64,000 bases of DNA, from contig JAEWLS010000013.1 in the NCBI GenBank assembly GCA_023457435.1, positions 62,001 to 126,000 of the forward strand, written 5' to 3'. Numbering within the stretch: the first letter of the stretch is position 1; every line of letters begins with the position of its first letter. This stretch comes from Pseudomonadota bacterium (GTDB lineage Bacteria; Pseudomonadota; Alphaproteobacteria; Rhizobiales; Rhizobiaceae). Shown in pieces: positions 48,293 through 57,009 of the stretch. The notes beneath the pieces are model-generated. The model was not told where the DNA came from and ran no database searches. It saw only the letters and a list, made by a program, of their open reading frames with translations. A program made the translations under genes and the position numbers.

Positions 48293-50470
48293 ATGGTCAG
48301 GGGCCGGGGACTCGTCGTGAGGCGCGTCGCCGCTGCGCTGACCTTGCTCGTCCTATCGGGCTGCACGCATAGCCTCGACGTCCTCAACTCTTGCGCGGAC
48401 ACGGGCGGCGACTTCTCCTGCGTCACCGAGGAGCGCACCGCGAGCGGATACGCGCCGGCCGCTGATGCGGGCGGGATGGACGCGGTTGGTCGCGAATATG
48501 AGCGCCAGTTCATCGCGCTGCTCGCCCATAGCCGCCTCAACGCCATGGAGCAGGCGGTGGGGATCGGCATCCGCGGCAAGACTCACAACGACGTCCTCAA
48601 TCTCGGCTTTCAGCAGGACTACCGCGCGGTCGACGCGCTCGCCGGCCAGCTGGCGAAGCCGCTGCCGGCACTGCCCGCTTCGGCAGGTGGCAGGGGCGAC
48701 ATTCGACACTTTACAAGACCATGGCGCACGGCTCGCCACACGCTCTACCTCGGCAAGGGGAGCGCGGATCCGTCGCCGCGGACATTCTACTTCTCCGGGC
48801 TTCAGGCGTTGAAAGTTCTCATCGACCTTGAAGCGGTGGAGAAAATGCCGGCGACCCTGGCCGGCACATGCAACGGCACGCTGCGAGTCAGCCAGCCGAG
48901 CAGCGGCGACTACGCCGCCGGCAGCACCATCGCGGTCGCCGTCGGCGGCTCCCGCGGCAAGGTGACGATCGAGCCGGATGTGGCGCTGACGCGCTGCGAC
49001 TTCGTCTACAAGACCGACGCCGGCAGTTTCTCCACGCGACTGACGATGCTGCGGGAAGAAACCTCGGATCCCGCCCTGGCGGAGATCGACAGCCGCTTCG
49101 AGATATGCGGCGAGCCCGAATTGTCGCGCGCCACCGCGCTCGAGCGCGCCTTCTGGCGCAGCCGCTGGCTGTCGCAGACCTGCGCGATGAACGTCGGCAG
49201 CCCCGTGCTCCTCGACGACGAGCGGGCTGGCTTCAACGCCAAGGTGAAGGCGCTGATGGGCAAGGAGCTGCCGCGCGCCGCATTCGACCAGGCAAACCCC
49301 GAATGGCCGCTCGACTTTTCCAACGCGCCGAAGCTGTCGCTGATCTACGTCTCCTACCTCGACCTGAAGGCGGACTTCTCCGGCAGGGTCATGGAACGCC
49401 TGCTGCGCTGGCACGCGGCGCGCGGCACGAAAATCCGCATGGTCACCACCGCGATCCTGGCGCGTCCGAAGGACAAGGCGCTGATGGAGCAGCTGGTCGC
49501 CGACTATCCGAACATTTCGCTGCAGCAGTTCGAGTGGACGCCGCCGGCGGGAGCGCGTCCGGAACAGCGGCTCTACAATCTGTACCGCACCCATCACGTT
49601 AAGATGCTCGGCGCCCTGTCGCCGACGCCGGGCCGTTCGACCGCCATCATCGGCGGCCGCAACATCCACGACGGGTTCCTGTTCGACAAGCCGGTCGACC
49701 TGACGGGCTACAAGGGCCTCTATCAGTACGAGCCGGGCAAGGCCGGCCTGAGCCTGCACTACTATTCGAGCTACAACGACTTCGAGATGGCCTTCCACGA
49801 CGACCGCGTCGTGCGCGAGATGATGGCGCAACTATCGACCCTGTGGCACCGTGATACCGAGACCAGCGTCTCACGGCCCTACACCCTGACCGAGAAGGGT
49901 TACTCCGGTCCGCTGACCGGCCGCATGCGCCATTTCATCTCCATACCCTACTCGGACGGGCGCGCGCTGGAACGCCAGTATGTCGAGCTGCTGGATGCGG
50001 CACGCACCACCATCGAGTTCGTCAATCCCTACCTCAATCTGACGCCGGACATTGCCGCCGCACTGGAGCGTGCGATCGACCGCGGCGTGAAGATCACCAT
50101 CGTCGGGCGCATCGACCTCAAGGGCGACCTCGGCGGCACGTTCCTGACCGAGCTGAACGAGCAGTTCGTGCAGAAATATGCGGATCGCATCGCGGTCTAC
50201 GAATTCAAGGTGCCCGACCTGCTGCTTCACGCGAAGCTCCTGCTGATCGACGGCGAGTTCGTGTCGGTGTCGTCGGTGAACTTCAACAATCGCAGTTTCA
50301 TCCACGACAGCGAGAACGGGATGATCGCGCTCGACCGCGGTCTGTATCGCAAGCTGAAGGCGGTGTTCGAGAGCTACCGGGCGCAGGCCGTGCGGCTCAC
50401 CTCGGACGTCGAGATCCCGTGGATCTACCGTACGATCTTCCGTTCCAAGCTGGTCCGCGAGGCGCTCTAG
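48293..50470 (+). CDS. Phospholipase-D-like lipoprotein
   Basis: A 725-aa protein. The N terminus MVRGRGLVVRRVAAALTLLVLSGC has a lipobox with Cys24. The N-terminal 330 residues are unassigned (with an SGDYAAGSTIAVAVGG strand). The C-terminal half has two PLDc units: a weak first HxK (HHVKM, no following Asp) with IIGGRN, and a full second motif LHAKLLLIDGEFVSVSSVNFNNRS. Alternative starts are ATG 48248 and GTG 48317. The lipobox puts it in the envelope; cardiolipin-synthase-like or phospholipase activity is the family expectation. Ends 1 nt from the convergent synthetase. Confidence 0.82.
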   Translation: MVRGRGLVVRRVAAALTLLVLSGCTHSLDVLNSCADTGGDFSCVTEERTASGYAPAADAGGMDAVGREYERQFIALLAHSRLNAMEQAVGIGIRGKTHNDVLNLGFQQDYRAVDALAGQLAKPLPALPASAGGRGDIRHFTRPWRTARHTLYLGKGSADPSPRTFYFSGLQALKVLIDLEAVEKMPATLAGTCNGTLRVSQPSSGDYAAGSTIAVAVGGSRGKVTIEPDVALTRCDFVYKTDAGSFSTRLTMLREETSDPALAEIDSRFEICGEPELSRATALERAFWRSRWLSQTCAMNVGSPVLLDDERAGFNAKVKALMGKELPRAAFDQANPEWPLDFSNAPKLSLIYVSYLDLKADFSGRVMERLLRWHAARGTKIRMVTTAILARPKDKALMEQLVADYPNISLQQFEWTPPAGARPEQRLYNLYRTHHVKMLGALSPTPGRSTAIIGGRNIHDGFLFDKPVDLTGYKGLYQYEPGKAGLSLHYYSSYNDFEMAFHDDRVVREMMAQLSTLWHRDTETSVSRPYTLTEKGYSGPLTGRMRHFISIPYSDGRALERQYVELLDAARTTIEFVNPYLNLTPDIAAALERAIDRGVKITIVGRIDLKGDLGGTFLTELNEQFVQKYADRIAVYEFKVPDLLLHAKLLLIDGEFVSVSSVNFNNRSFIHDSENGMIALDRGLYRKLKAVFESYRAQAVRLTSDVEIPWIYRTIFRSKLVREAL

Positions 50471-50471
50471 C

Positions 50472-52112
50472 TCAGGCTTCGTTCGCCTCGGCCTTCGCCC
50501 GGTCGCGAAAGATGCGGCGGATGACCTTGCCCGTCGTGGTCAGCGGCATCGACCCGACGAATTCCACTTCGCGCGGATATTCGTGAGCCGACAGACGGGT
50601 ACGGACCCAGTCGCGTATTTCCGCCGACAGCGCGTCGCTGCCCTCGTAGCCTTCGCGCAGCACGACATAGGCCTTGACGATTTCAGTGCGCAGCGAATCC
50701 GGCTTGCCGACGGCTGCGGCAAGCGAAACGGCGGGATGTCCGGTCAGGCAATCCTCGATCTCGCCCGGGCCTATGCGATAGCCCGACGACGTGATGACGT
50801 CGTCGTCGCGGCCGAAAAAGAAGACGTAGCCGTCGTCGTCGGCCGTGCCCTGGTCGCCTGTGGTCATCCAGTCGCCGACGAACTTCTTCTTAGTCGCTTC
50901 CGGGTTGTTCCAGTATTGAAGGAACATCACCGGGTCGGGGCGGGCGATCGCGATCTGGCCGGTCTCGCCGGCAGGCAGCTCGCGGCCGGCGTCGTCGATC
51001 ACCGCGACGCGATGACCGGGCACCGGGAGGCCGATCGCGCCGGCACGGCTGACGCCGAGCGCCGCGCAGGAGGCGAGCACAAGGTTGCACTCGGTCTGCC
51101 CGTAAAACTCGTTGATGGTGAGGCCCAGTTCCGCGGTACCCCACTCCAGCGTCTCGCGACCGAGGGCTTCGCCACCCGACCCCACGGTGCGCAGATCGAG
51201 ACGGAACCTGTCACGAATGCCGGCGACCGCGCGCAACATCCGCAGGGCGGTCGGCGGGATGAAGGCATTGCGCACGCCGTGGCGCTCGACGATGCCGAGC
51301 GCGGCCTCGGGATCGAACTTCTCGCCGGCGCTGGCTACGACCGGAACGCCGAGCAGGAGTCCGGGCAGCAGCACGTTGAGAAGGCCGCCGGCCCACGCCC
51401 AGTCCGCGGGCGTCCAAAGGATGTCGCCGGGCAGCGGCAGGAACTCGTGCGGCATCTGCACGCCCGGCACGTGTCCGATCAGAACGCGATGGCCATGCAG
51501 GGCGCCCTTCGGAGGACCGGTGGTGCCAGAAGTGAAGATCATCAGCGCGGGATCGTCGGTCAGCGTGTCGGCCGGCGCAAAGTCGGGGTCGGGCCGCGAC
51601 GACAATTCGCCAAAGGCGAGGGCACCTGCGTCGGCGCCGTCGGTGCAGACGATTGCTTCGAGTTCCGGCAGCCGCGCTTCGATGCGCTTCAGCTTTTCCA
51701 AACCCGACGCATTCGTCACCACGGCACGAACGCCGGCGGCGTGCAGCCGGTATTCGAGCGCCTCGACGCCGAACAGCAGCGCCAGGGGGACCGCGATCGC
51801 GCCGAGCTTGTAGATCGCCGCATGGGCGATTGCCACCTCGAAGCCCTGCGGCAGGAGCAGTGCGACGCGGTCTCCACGGCGGACGCCGTTGCGCGCGAGG
51901 CCGGATGCGAAGGCGCTGGAGCGACGCGCGAACTCGCCGTAGCTGAGCGACAGCGGCTCTCCCTCCGACCGGTGCAGGATGAGCGCCGTACGGTCTGGCT
52001 CGCGCGATGCCCAGGCGTCGGAGATCGCCGTGCCGATGTTGAACCGCTGCGGTACGCGCCAGCGAAAGTCGCGATAGAGATCGGCGTAGGTATCGCCACG
52101 CGGCAGCAGCAA
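50472..52112 (-). CDS. Acyl-CoA synthetase (AMP-binding, ACSM/acetyl-CoA-synthetase-like)
   Basis: A 546-aa ANL-superfamily ligase forming acyl-AMP then acyl-CoA. Motifs: P-loop IFTSGTTGPPKG, INEFYGQTECN (A5), TTGDQGTADDDGYVFFFGRDDDVI (A7/A8), and the catalytic Lys in TTTGKVIRR near the C terminus. Domain order and length fit medium-chain or aromatic acyl-CoA synthetases more than AcsA (about 650 aa). The substrate cannot be read. The first ATG at 52112 is the family start. Confidence 0.92.
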   Translation of the reverse strand: MLLPRGDTYADLYRDFRWRVPQRFNIGTAISDAWASREPDRTALILHRSEGEPLSLSYGEFARRSSAFASGLARNGVRRGDRVALLLPQGFEVAIAHAAIYKLGAIAVPLALLFGVEALEYRLHAAGVRAVVTNASGLEKLKRIEARLPELEAIVCTDGADAGALAFGELSSRPDPDFAPADTLTDDPALMIFTSGTTGPPKGALHGHRVLIGHVPGVQMPHEFLPLPGDILWTPADWAWAGGLLNVLLPGLLLGVPVVASAGEKFDPEAALGIVERHGVRNAFIPPTALRMLRAVAGIRDRFRLDLRTVGSGGEALGRETLEWGTAELGLTINEFYGQTECNLVLASCAALGVSRAGAIGLPVPGHRVAVIDDAGRELPAGETGQIAIARPDPVMFLQYWNNPEATKKKFVGDWMTTGDQGTADDDGYVFFFGRDDDVITSSGYRIGPGEIEDCLTGHPAVSLAAAVGKPDSLRTEIVKAYVVLREGYEGSDALSAEIRDWVRTRLSAHEYPREVEFVGSMPLTTTGKVIRRIFRDRAKAEANEA

Positions 52113-52412
52113 TGTCGCGCCTCCGGAAGGACGATGGTGCCCCGTGCCGAAAACGCACGATCACCGAGGTCACAGACTTACAAGACGATGGTGCAAGCCT
52201 GCCAGTCTTTTGCGCCTTGTCCCGCAGCCTCGCACGACCTGCCAACTACCGGAAAAGGGCAAGAAGATCGACAGCGCCCTGGCGCGAATTTCAGAGGCCC
52301 GGGCAAACTAGGACTTTAGCCCTAGGACAATGGCATTGGCCCGTACAGCGGAACACAAGCACTAGCTCCAATATTCTCACCCGGTGCGCCGCGGCGAGAT
52401 TGGAGACCAAAC
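52113..52412. other. 300-nt gap upstream of the short sigma-like ORF
   Basis: No coding sequence is supported. It includes an imperfect dyad with CTAGG (52311-52315) and CCTAG near 52321-52325. No consensus promoter or RNA gene was recognised. Confidence 0.4.
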
Positions 52413-52649
52413 GTGGAGCTTCCCTCGGTAGAAATAGCAGAGATGGAAGCGCTGATTCCCGAATTGCGGGAACTAGCGCGAGGCGAGTTCCAGCTTTCCG
52501 AGCAAGACGCGGACGATGTCGTCGAGATGACCCTGCTTCGTGCTGCCAGTGTAAAAGTCCAGCGTCCGGAAAATATCGGATTGAGCGAATGGCTCCGAGC
52601 GATCGTGCGAGAGGAAGCCACGCTACATCTCGAGACCTTAACGCACTGA
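52413..52649 (+). CDS. 78-aa protein resembling sigma-70 region 2
   Basis: GTG start with GGAG 7 nt upstream. The peptide reads as a lone region-2-like helix bundle: LIPELRELARGEF, EQDADDVVEMTLLRAASV, then LSEWLRAIVREEA. This parallels ECF sigma factors (IP.LRR.AR, D..DDLVQ.TLLRA, LRAWL.TI.RN). There is no region 4, so it is unlikely to act as a full sigma factor; it may be a remnant or a competing fragment. A later ATG (52443) is possible. Flanked by gene-poor DNA. Confidence 0.5.
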   Translation: MELPSVEIAEMEALIPELRELARGEFQLSEQDADDVVEMTLLRAASVKVQRPENIGLSEWLRAIVREEATLHLETLTH

Positions 52650-52819
52650 AGACCGAACGCGGCCAGGCTTCGCTAGGCCTTAAGCCCCTATTGCCGGGTC
52701 GCGGTAGCGCCCGCAAAGAGGGCGCCGACGGCCAGTTTCGGTCGCACCGCAAGACTGGCCGGATGCGGCCTTACCTCAACCCCGCCGCGTCTCCGGAATC
52801 CTGAACAGGGCACCCCTCA

Positions 52820-53017
52820 GTGCGAAGACCTTGCCCATCCTGCGGGAAGAGCATCACGGCGGAGGCTGCGCGTTGCCCCCATTGTGGGTGGGCTTTGCCG
52901 AAGCGTATCGAGCACAACAGAACGCCGGGCATGCTGATGCTGACCTTGGTGCTCGCCGCTGCCATCGTCACCTGGATCATAGTCAGCGCGATCAATCTCT
53001 CGCGGGCGCTCGACTGA
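52820..53017 (+). CDS. Small zinc-ribbon membrane protein
   Basis: A 65-aa protein (GTG start, weak SD). The N terminus has two Cys pairs, CPSC and CPHC, spaced like a zinc ribbon. Residues 38-59 form one membrane helix (MLMLTLVLAAAIVTWIIVSAI). The Cys pattern and a single span make it more credible than a random ORF. Function unknown. Confidence 0.55.
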   Translation: MRRPCPSCGKSITAEAARCPHCGWALPKRIEHNRTPGMLMLTLVLAAAIVTWIIVSAINLSRALD

Positions 53018-53040
53018 AGGCATGCCGGTCGTGCAGCAGT

Positions 53041-53592
53041 TTACCTCGGCGCCCGAAGGCTCTTTTCGATCCTCGTTACGACGGGATCGAATTCGGCTTT
53101 TCGGCTCCGTGGGTAACTTATCTCGATCGCTGAGTAGCGTGTCCGCTCAGCGTTCAGCATCGCTTTGAAGTAGAAGATCGTCGGATCGGCATCTTCCCGG
53201 TCGCGAAGGTAGTGGCCGGATAGGACGAACCAACTGTTTCCTCCCGCCCGATAGGTTATGTTCCGGATCCAGTCGGCCGACGCCACCAACTCCTCAATCT
53301 TCGCCAGCCCGGTCCCAACTGGGATTTCTCCTTGATAGGCAGCGATGCGCGCGTCGCCTGACACGTCCTCGAAAATCAACCGCCCATCTTCGTTGCTCAC
53401 TTCCTGGAACTGATCGCCGGGAATTTGGAAGCTGTGACCGTATTCTGGGTCGACATACTCCTCCCAGCTCTGAGCGGCCGCTATGCCTGCGCACATCAGA
53501 ACGACGAGGCCTGCGGCCAGGAGCGATCGCCAGGCAGCTTTGAGCCGGCCATCGGCACTCGGCTCATCCAGTTCGTACCGACACATGACCAT
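53041..53592 (-). CDS. Secreted or membrane-anchored protein of unknown function
   Basis: A 183-aa protein. Residues 18-40 (LLAAGLVVLMCAGIAAAQS) form a signal peptide or anchor after a longer polar start. The mature part has beta-rich segments SFQIPGDQFQEVSNEDGRLIFEDVSGDARIAAY and SWFVLSGHY, resembling periplasmic proteins of unknown function. ATG 53592 has a strong SD (GGAGGA); the open frame to 53910 has no SD and runs into the tRNA gene. Convergent with the zinc-ribbon gene. Confidence 0.75.
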   Translation of the reverse strand: MVMCRYELDEPSADGRLKAAWRSLLAAGLVVLMCAGIAAAQSWEEYVDPEYGHSFQIPGDQFQEVSNEDGRLIFEDVSGDARIAAYQGEIPVGTGLAKIEELVASADWIRNITYRAGGNSWFVLSGHYLRDREDADPTIFYFKAMLNAERTRYSAIEISYPRSRKAEFDPVVTRIEKSLRAPR

Positions 53593-53880
53593 TAGACTTC
53601 CTCCTTGTCGGGCGGCACGCTGTTGCGGCAATCGGCGGCGAGAAGATTGGTTCCGGCATAGCCAGGTGCGGCAACGCCGCTGCCGTCCTGGAATTCGAGC
53701 CAGCGCTACGGCGAAAAGCCGGTCGTCATCAGCCGCATGCCATGGCGGTGATAGAGAACGGAGAAGCTGTGTGTCTTTAGCCGGGGCGAGGATGTTCCAC
53801 CGGATCACCGGAAAACGCTTCCGGAAAGCGCGACAGAACCTGCGCAATTGATCAATGAATTCACTGGCCGCGGAGGCCGA
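53593..53880. other. 288-nt gap between the secreted-protein gene and tRNA-Leu
   Basis: Open frames here on both strands lack SD sites and family features. A TTGATCAA palindrome near 53848 is the only notable motif. Promoters for the 53041-53592 gene are expected here but none stands out. Confidence 0.4.
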
Positions 53881-53965
53881 TGGTGCCCCATGCCGGGATC
53901 GAACCAGCACTCCTTGCGGAACTCGATTTTGAGTCGAGCGCGTCTACCAATTCCGCCAATGGGGC
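53881..53965 (-). tRNA. tRNA-Leu (anticodon CAA)
   Basis: An 85-nt class II tRNA on the minus strand. Acceptor GCCCCAT (53965-53959) pairs with ATGGGGC (53891-53885), then A and an encoded CCA. The loop CTCAAAA carries anticodon CAA (53931-53929), reading UUG. D-arm TGGCGGAATTGGTAGACG and T-arm GCTGGTTCGATCCCGGC are leucine-like, with a long variable arm. Confidence 0.97.
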
Positions 53966-54122
53966 CAGCCGGAGACCGGCGGACACAAGCGGGTTACAGG
54001 AACGCGCCGGGTCGCGTCAACGGTGGTCGCGGATCGCGCAGAAATGAACGGCTGCGGCGGCACGCCCACTTCCGGCCATCGTCGCGGTCCTCTAGAGCGC
54101 GTCGCAGATCGGGGCTTTCCGC

Positions 54123-54641
54123 ATGACTCTCTCCGCACCGGCAGGTCGCATCCAGCTCTGGACCGCACTTGCTCTTGTCGCCGGCATGGCGATCACCGTC
54201 GGCACGGCGCTGGGCTTCCAGCACATCGGCGGCTACATTCCCTGCAAGCTGTGCCTCGGCCAGCGCACGCCCTACTATTTCGGCGTGCCGTTGATGGCGC
54301 TCGCCGCTGTCTCGGCGGCTCTGCGGCTTCCCGGCGTCGTGACGCGTGGGCTTCTCGCGGCGGGAGGTCTCCTCATGCTCTACGGCGCATGGCTCGGCGG
54401 TTTTCATTCGGGCGTCGAATGGGCCTGGTGGGCGGGACCGACCGACTGCGGTGTCGTCGACGCGCCGCCGGCAAGCGGCGGAAGCGGGGGCATCCTCGAC
54501 CAGATAAACTCGGTCATCCCGCCATCCTGCAACGAGGCGGCCGGGCGGTTTCTCGGTCTGTCCTTTGCCGGCTGGAACTTCATCGCCAGTCTTGGGCTCG
54601 CAGCCGTCGCCTTCTTCGGTGCCTTCCGCCGCGCCGACTGA
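54123..54641 (+). CDS. dsbB: Disulfide bond formation protein B
   Basis: A 172-aa inner-membrane protein with four membrane helices. It carries the CxxC pair Cys41-Cys44 (PCKLC) in the first periplasmic loop and the second pair Cys109 and Cys136 in the other. These four cysteines relay electrons from DsbA to quinone. Such short alphaproteobacterial DsbBs match this length. The ATG at 54123 has a weak SD. No dsbA is in the window. Confidence 0.92.
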   Translation: MTLSAPAGRIQLWTALALVAGMAITVGTALGFQHIGGYIPCKLCLGQRTPYYFGVPLMALAAVSAALRLPGVVTRGLLAAGGLLMLYGAWLGGFHSGVEWAWWAGPTDCGVVDAPPASGGSGGILDQINSVIPPSCNEAAGRFLGLSFAGWNFIASLGLAAVAFFGAFRRAD

Positions 54642-54658
54642 TTCGTCCGCGGCACATG

Positions 54659-54688
54659 AAAAAGGCGGCGCTCCCGTGGGAGGCCGCC
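54659..54688 (-). terminator. Terminator for the minus-strand DUF465 gene
   Basis: Minus-strand hairpin: GGCGGC (54688-54683) and CTCCC (54682-54678) pair with GGGAG (54675-54671) and GCCGCC (54669-54664), one bulged base at 54670. TTTTT follows (complement of 54659-54663). It lies 50 nt past that gene's stop. Confidence 0.7.
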
Positions 54689-54738
54689 CGTTTCCAATTC
54701 AACCAGGGCTGCGCTCCGCGCCGCCTCGATGAGCCTGC

Positions 54739-54915
54739 CTAATGGCGTGTGGGCTCCTTCAACTTCGACATTTCGTCCTTAAGGGCCAGCTTCCGCCGCT
54801 TTAGCGTCACGATCGTCAGATCGTCCACGGACGGATGGGTCATGGCTTCGTTGAGTTCGCGTTCAATCTCGCCGTGCTTGCGCTGCAGTTCCGCAAGGTG
54901 AGATGCAAGAGACAT
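54739..54915 (-). CDS. DUF465 (YdcH family) small protein
   Basis: A 58-aa helical-hairpin protein: SLASHLAELQRKHGEIERELNEAMTHPS then LTIVTLKRRKLALKDEMSKL, the DUF465 pattern. ATG 54915 has SD GGAG. The frame is open to 55089, but that part is not helical-hairpin-like. Function unknown. A second DUF465 gene is divergent, 233 nt away. Confidence 0.85.
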   Translation of the reverse strand: MSLASHLAELQRKHGEIERELNEAMTHPSVDDLTIVTLKRRKLALKDEMSKLKEPTRH

Positions 54916-55148
54916 GCGTAAACTCCCTTCCTGTTTCCTCGTTAGGCTACAAGGAGGCGTGTTCCCGCCCGAACTGCCTCCTGTGACAGCCAGATGACAG
55001 TGTGCCATCACTTTCCCCGCTTGTCGAATTTGGCGTGGTAGCATTTCTCGAACAGTTGAAATGTGGTATGCGCTCGCCGCCGGCGGCAAGCGCCCGCGGC
55101 AACGTCGCAGCCGCGCGTCAGCGCCAGCCAGTAAGAGAACGGCCGAAC

Positions 55149-55355
55149 GTGATCTCTGAACAGGAACAGGCCGACGTCCGCCTGGAATTCGCCCGCCTCA
55201 AGCAGGAACATGCCGACTTCGATACCGCTATCAACGCGATGATCGCGACCGGCTGCGATCCTCTCGCCGTGCAGCGCATGAAGAAGAAGAAGCTGGCGTT
55301 GAAGGACAAGATCGCCCAGCTGGAAGACCGGATTATCCCCGACATCATCGCATGA
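55149..55355 (+). CDS. DUF465 (YdcH family) small protein, second copy
   Basis: A 68-aa protein from GTG 55149: ADVRLEFARLKQEHADFDTAINAM then AVQRMKKKKLALKDKIAQLEDRI, the DUF465 hairpin. The frame is open back to 55002, with an ATG at 55068, but the upstream residues (Arg/Ala/Pro-rich) do not fit the family. It overlaps purE by 4 nt (ATGA), so the two are co-translated. Confidence 0.82.
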   Translation: MISEQEQADVRLEFARLKQEHADFDTAINAMIATGCDPLAVQRMKKKKLALKDKIAQLEDRIIPDIIA

Positions 55356-55840
55356 GCGCATCGGTCGCCATCATCATGGGCAGCCAGTCGGACTGGGCTA
55401 CGATGCGCCACGCGGCGGAGACGCTCGAGGCGCTGGGCGTTGCCCACGACGAGCTCATCGTGTCCGCGCACCGGACGCCTGAGCGGCTCTACCGGTTCGC
55501 CAGGGGCGCCCGCGCCAAAGGCCACAAGGTGATCATCGCGGGCGCGGGCGGCGCGGCGCATCTGCCTGGCATGACGGCGGCGCTGACCCCGCTGCCCGTC
55601 TTCGGCGTGCCGGTCGAGTCGAAGGCCCTCTCGGGCGTCGATTCGCTGCATTCCATCGTCCAGATGCCGGCCGGAATTCCGGTAGGAACGCTTGCCATCG
55701 GCAAGGCCGGCGCGATCAACGCGGCGTTGCTCGCCGCGGCGGTGCTGGCGCTGTCCGATTCGGCACTTGCCGAAAGGCTCGACGCCTGGCGCGCGAAGCA
55801 GAGCGAAGCCGTAGCCGAAGTGCCAGACCGCGACGCATGA
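55352..55840 (+). CDS. purE: N5-carboxyaminoimidazole ribonucleotide mutase PurE
   Basis: A 162-aa class I PurE: MGSQSDWATM binding loop, SAHRTPERLY, and AGAGGAAHLPGM, with VPVESKALSGVDSLHSIVQMPAGIPV. It moves the carboxyl group from N5-CAIR to give CAIR in purine synthesis. Overlaps purK by 4 nt. Confidence 0.97.
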   Translation: MSASVAIIMGSQSDWATMRHAAETLEALGVAHDELIVSAHRTPERLYRFARGARAKGHKVIIAGAGGAAHLPGMTAALTPLPVFGVPVESKALSGVDSLHSIVQMPAGIPVGTLAIGKAGAINAALLAAAVLALSDSALAERLDAWRAKQSEAVAEVPDRDA

Positions 55841-56907
55841 CGGCGCTGCCGGCCAACTCGACGATCGGCATCATCGGTGGCGGCCAGCTCGGCCGCATGC
55901 TGGCCATGGCTGCCGCCCGGCTGTCCTACCGCGTCGTCATCCTGGAGCCGCAGCAAGGCTGCCCGGCTGCGCAGGTGGCCAACCGGCACATCGCGGCGCC
56001 TTACGACGATGCGCATGCGCTGGCCGAACTCGCCGCCGCCTGCGACGTCGTCACCTACGAATTCGAGAACGTGCCGGTCGATGCCGCGCAGCGTCTGCAG
56101 CACGACGTGTCCGTCTACCCGCCGCCTCGCGCTCTCGCGGTGAGCCAGGATCGCATCGTCGAAAAGCGCTTCCTCAATTCCATCGGCCTGCCGACGGCGC
56201 CGTTCAGGGAAGTCGATTCCGACCGCGACCTCGTCGCCGCGCTGGCGGAGTTCGGCGGCAACGGCATCCTGAAGACCAGGCGCATGGGCTACGACGGCAA
56301 GGGCCAGCGCCTTTTCCGCGACGCCGCGCCGGAGGCTGCGTTCGGCGCGTATGAAGAGATGGGCGGCGTCCCGCTTGTGCTGGAAGGCTTCGTGCGGTTC
56401 GAGCGCGAGATCTCGGTCATCGCCGCACGTGACCGCGCCGGCAACTGCACCTGTTACGACCCCGCCGAAAACGTCCACGAAGACGGCATCCTTCGCCGGT
56501 CGAGCGTGCCTGCCTCGATATCGAGCGATACGGCGATTGCCGCGCAGGCGTACGCGACCACGATACTGCAAGAGCTCGACTATGTCGGCGTGCTGGGCGT
56601 CGAGCTTTTCGATGCGCGAGATGGGCTGGTGGTCAACGAGATAGCCCCGCGCGTGCACAATTCCGGTCACTGGACCGAGGCCGCCTGTGCAGTATCGCAG
56701 TTCGACATGCACATCCGCGCGGTGGCCGGTCTGCCGCTCGGCAGCGCGCGCCGCCATACCGACTGCGTCATGGAAAACCTGATCGGCGAGGAGGTGCTGA
56801 AAGCGCCTTCGCTGGCCGCTGAACCCGACCTCATGCTCCACCTCTACGGCAAGGCGGAGGCGCGGCCCGGCCGCAAGATGGGCCACTTCACCTGGCTCCG
56901 CGGTTGA
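55837..56907 (+). CDS. purK: N5-carboxyaminoimidazole ribonucleotide synthase PurK
   Basis: A 356-aa ATP-grasp ligase making N5-CAIR from AIR, bicarbonate and ATP. Motifs: GIIGGGQLGRMLA, YEFENVP, LKTRRMGYDGKGQ, EIAPRVHNSGHWT. It works directly with PurE, and the overlap gives equal expression. A promoter for rpmJ overlaps its stop. Confidence 0.97.
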   Translation: MTALPANSTIGIIGGGQLGRMLAMAAARLSYRVVILEPQQGCPAAQVANRHIAAPYDDAHALAELAAACDVVTYEFENVPVDAAQRLQHDVSVYPPPRALAVSQDRIVEKRFLNSIGLPTAPFREVDSDRDLVAALAEFGGNGILKTRRMGYDGKGQRLFRDAAPEAAFGAYEEMGGVPLVLEGFVRFEREISVIAARDRAGNCTCYDPAENVHEDGILRRSSVPASISSDTAIAAQAYATTILQELDYVGVLGVELFDARDGLVVNEIAPRVHNSGHWTEAACAVSQFDMHIRAVAGLPLGSARRHTDCVMENLIGEEVLKAPSLAAEPDLMLHLYGKAEARPGRKMGHFTWLRG

Positions 56908-56931
56908 CAGGCGCGACGTCCTTCGTCTAAG
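56904..56931 (+). promoter_or_regulatory. Promoter for rpmJ overlapping the purK stop
   Basis: -35 TTGACA (56904-56909), a perfect consensus that contains the purK TGA (56905-56907), a 16-bp spacer, and -10 TCTAAG (56926-56931). Start sites near 56938 would give a 70-nt leader. Confidence 0.65.
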
Positions 56932-56950
56932 AGCCCGCATCCTTTTCGAG

Positions 56951-56969
56951 CGCGCCTTCGGGCGCGTTT
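56951..56969 (+). other. GC-rich TTCG-tetraloop hairpin in the rpmJ leader
   Basis: Stem CGCGCC (56951-56956), loop TTCG, GGCGCG (56961-56966), then TTTC. It could be the purK terminator or a 5' leader structure of rpmJ; the short T-run leaves both open. Confidence 0.5.
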
Positions 56970-57009
56970 CTTGTGTCCGGCAGAGCCGGTCCAAAGTCGG
57001 ACGAGAACA

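Noticed and set aside
50583..52319. 578-aa plus-strand ORF opposite the acyl-CoA synthetase
   Set aside because: It is an antisense shadow without domains, while the minus strand has full ANL motifs.
53593..53910. N-terminal extension of the 53041-53592 gene
   Set aside because: It enters tRNA-Leu and has no SD; ATG 53592 has a strong one.
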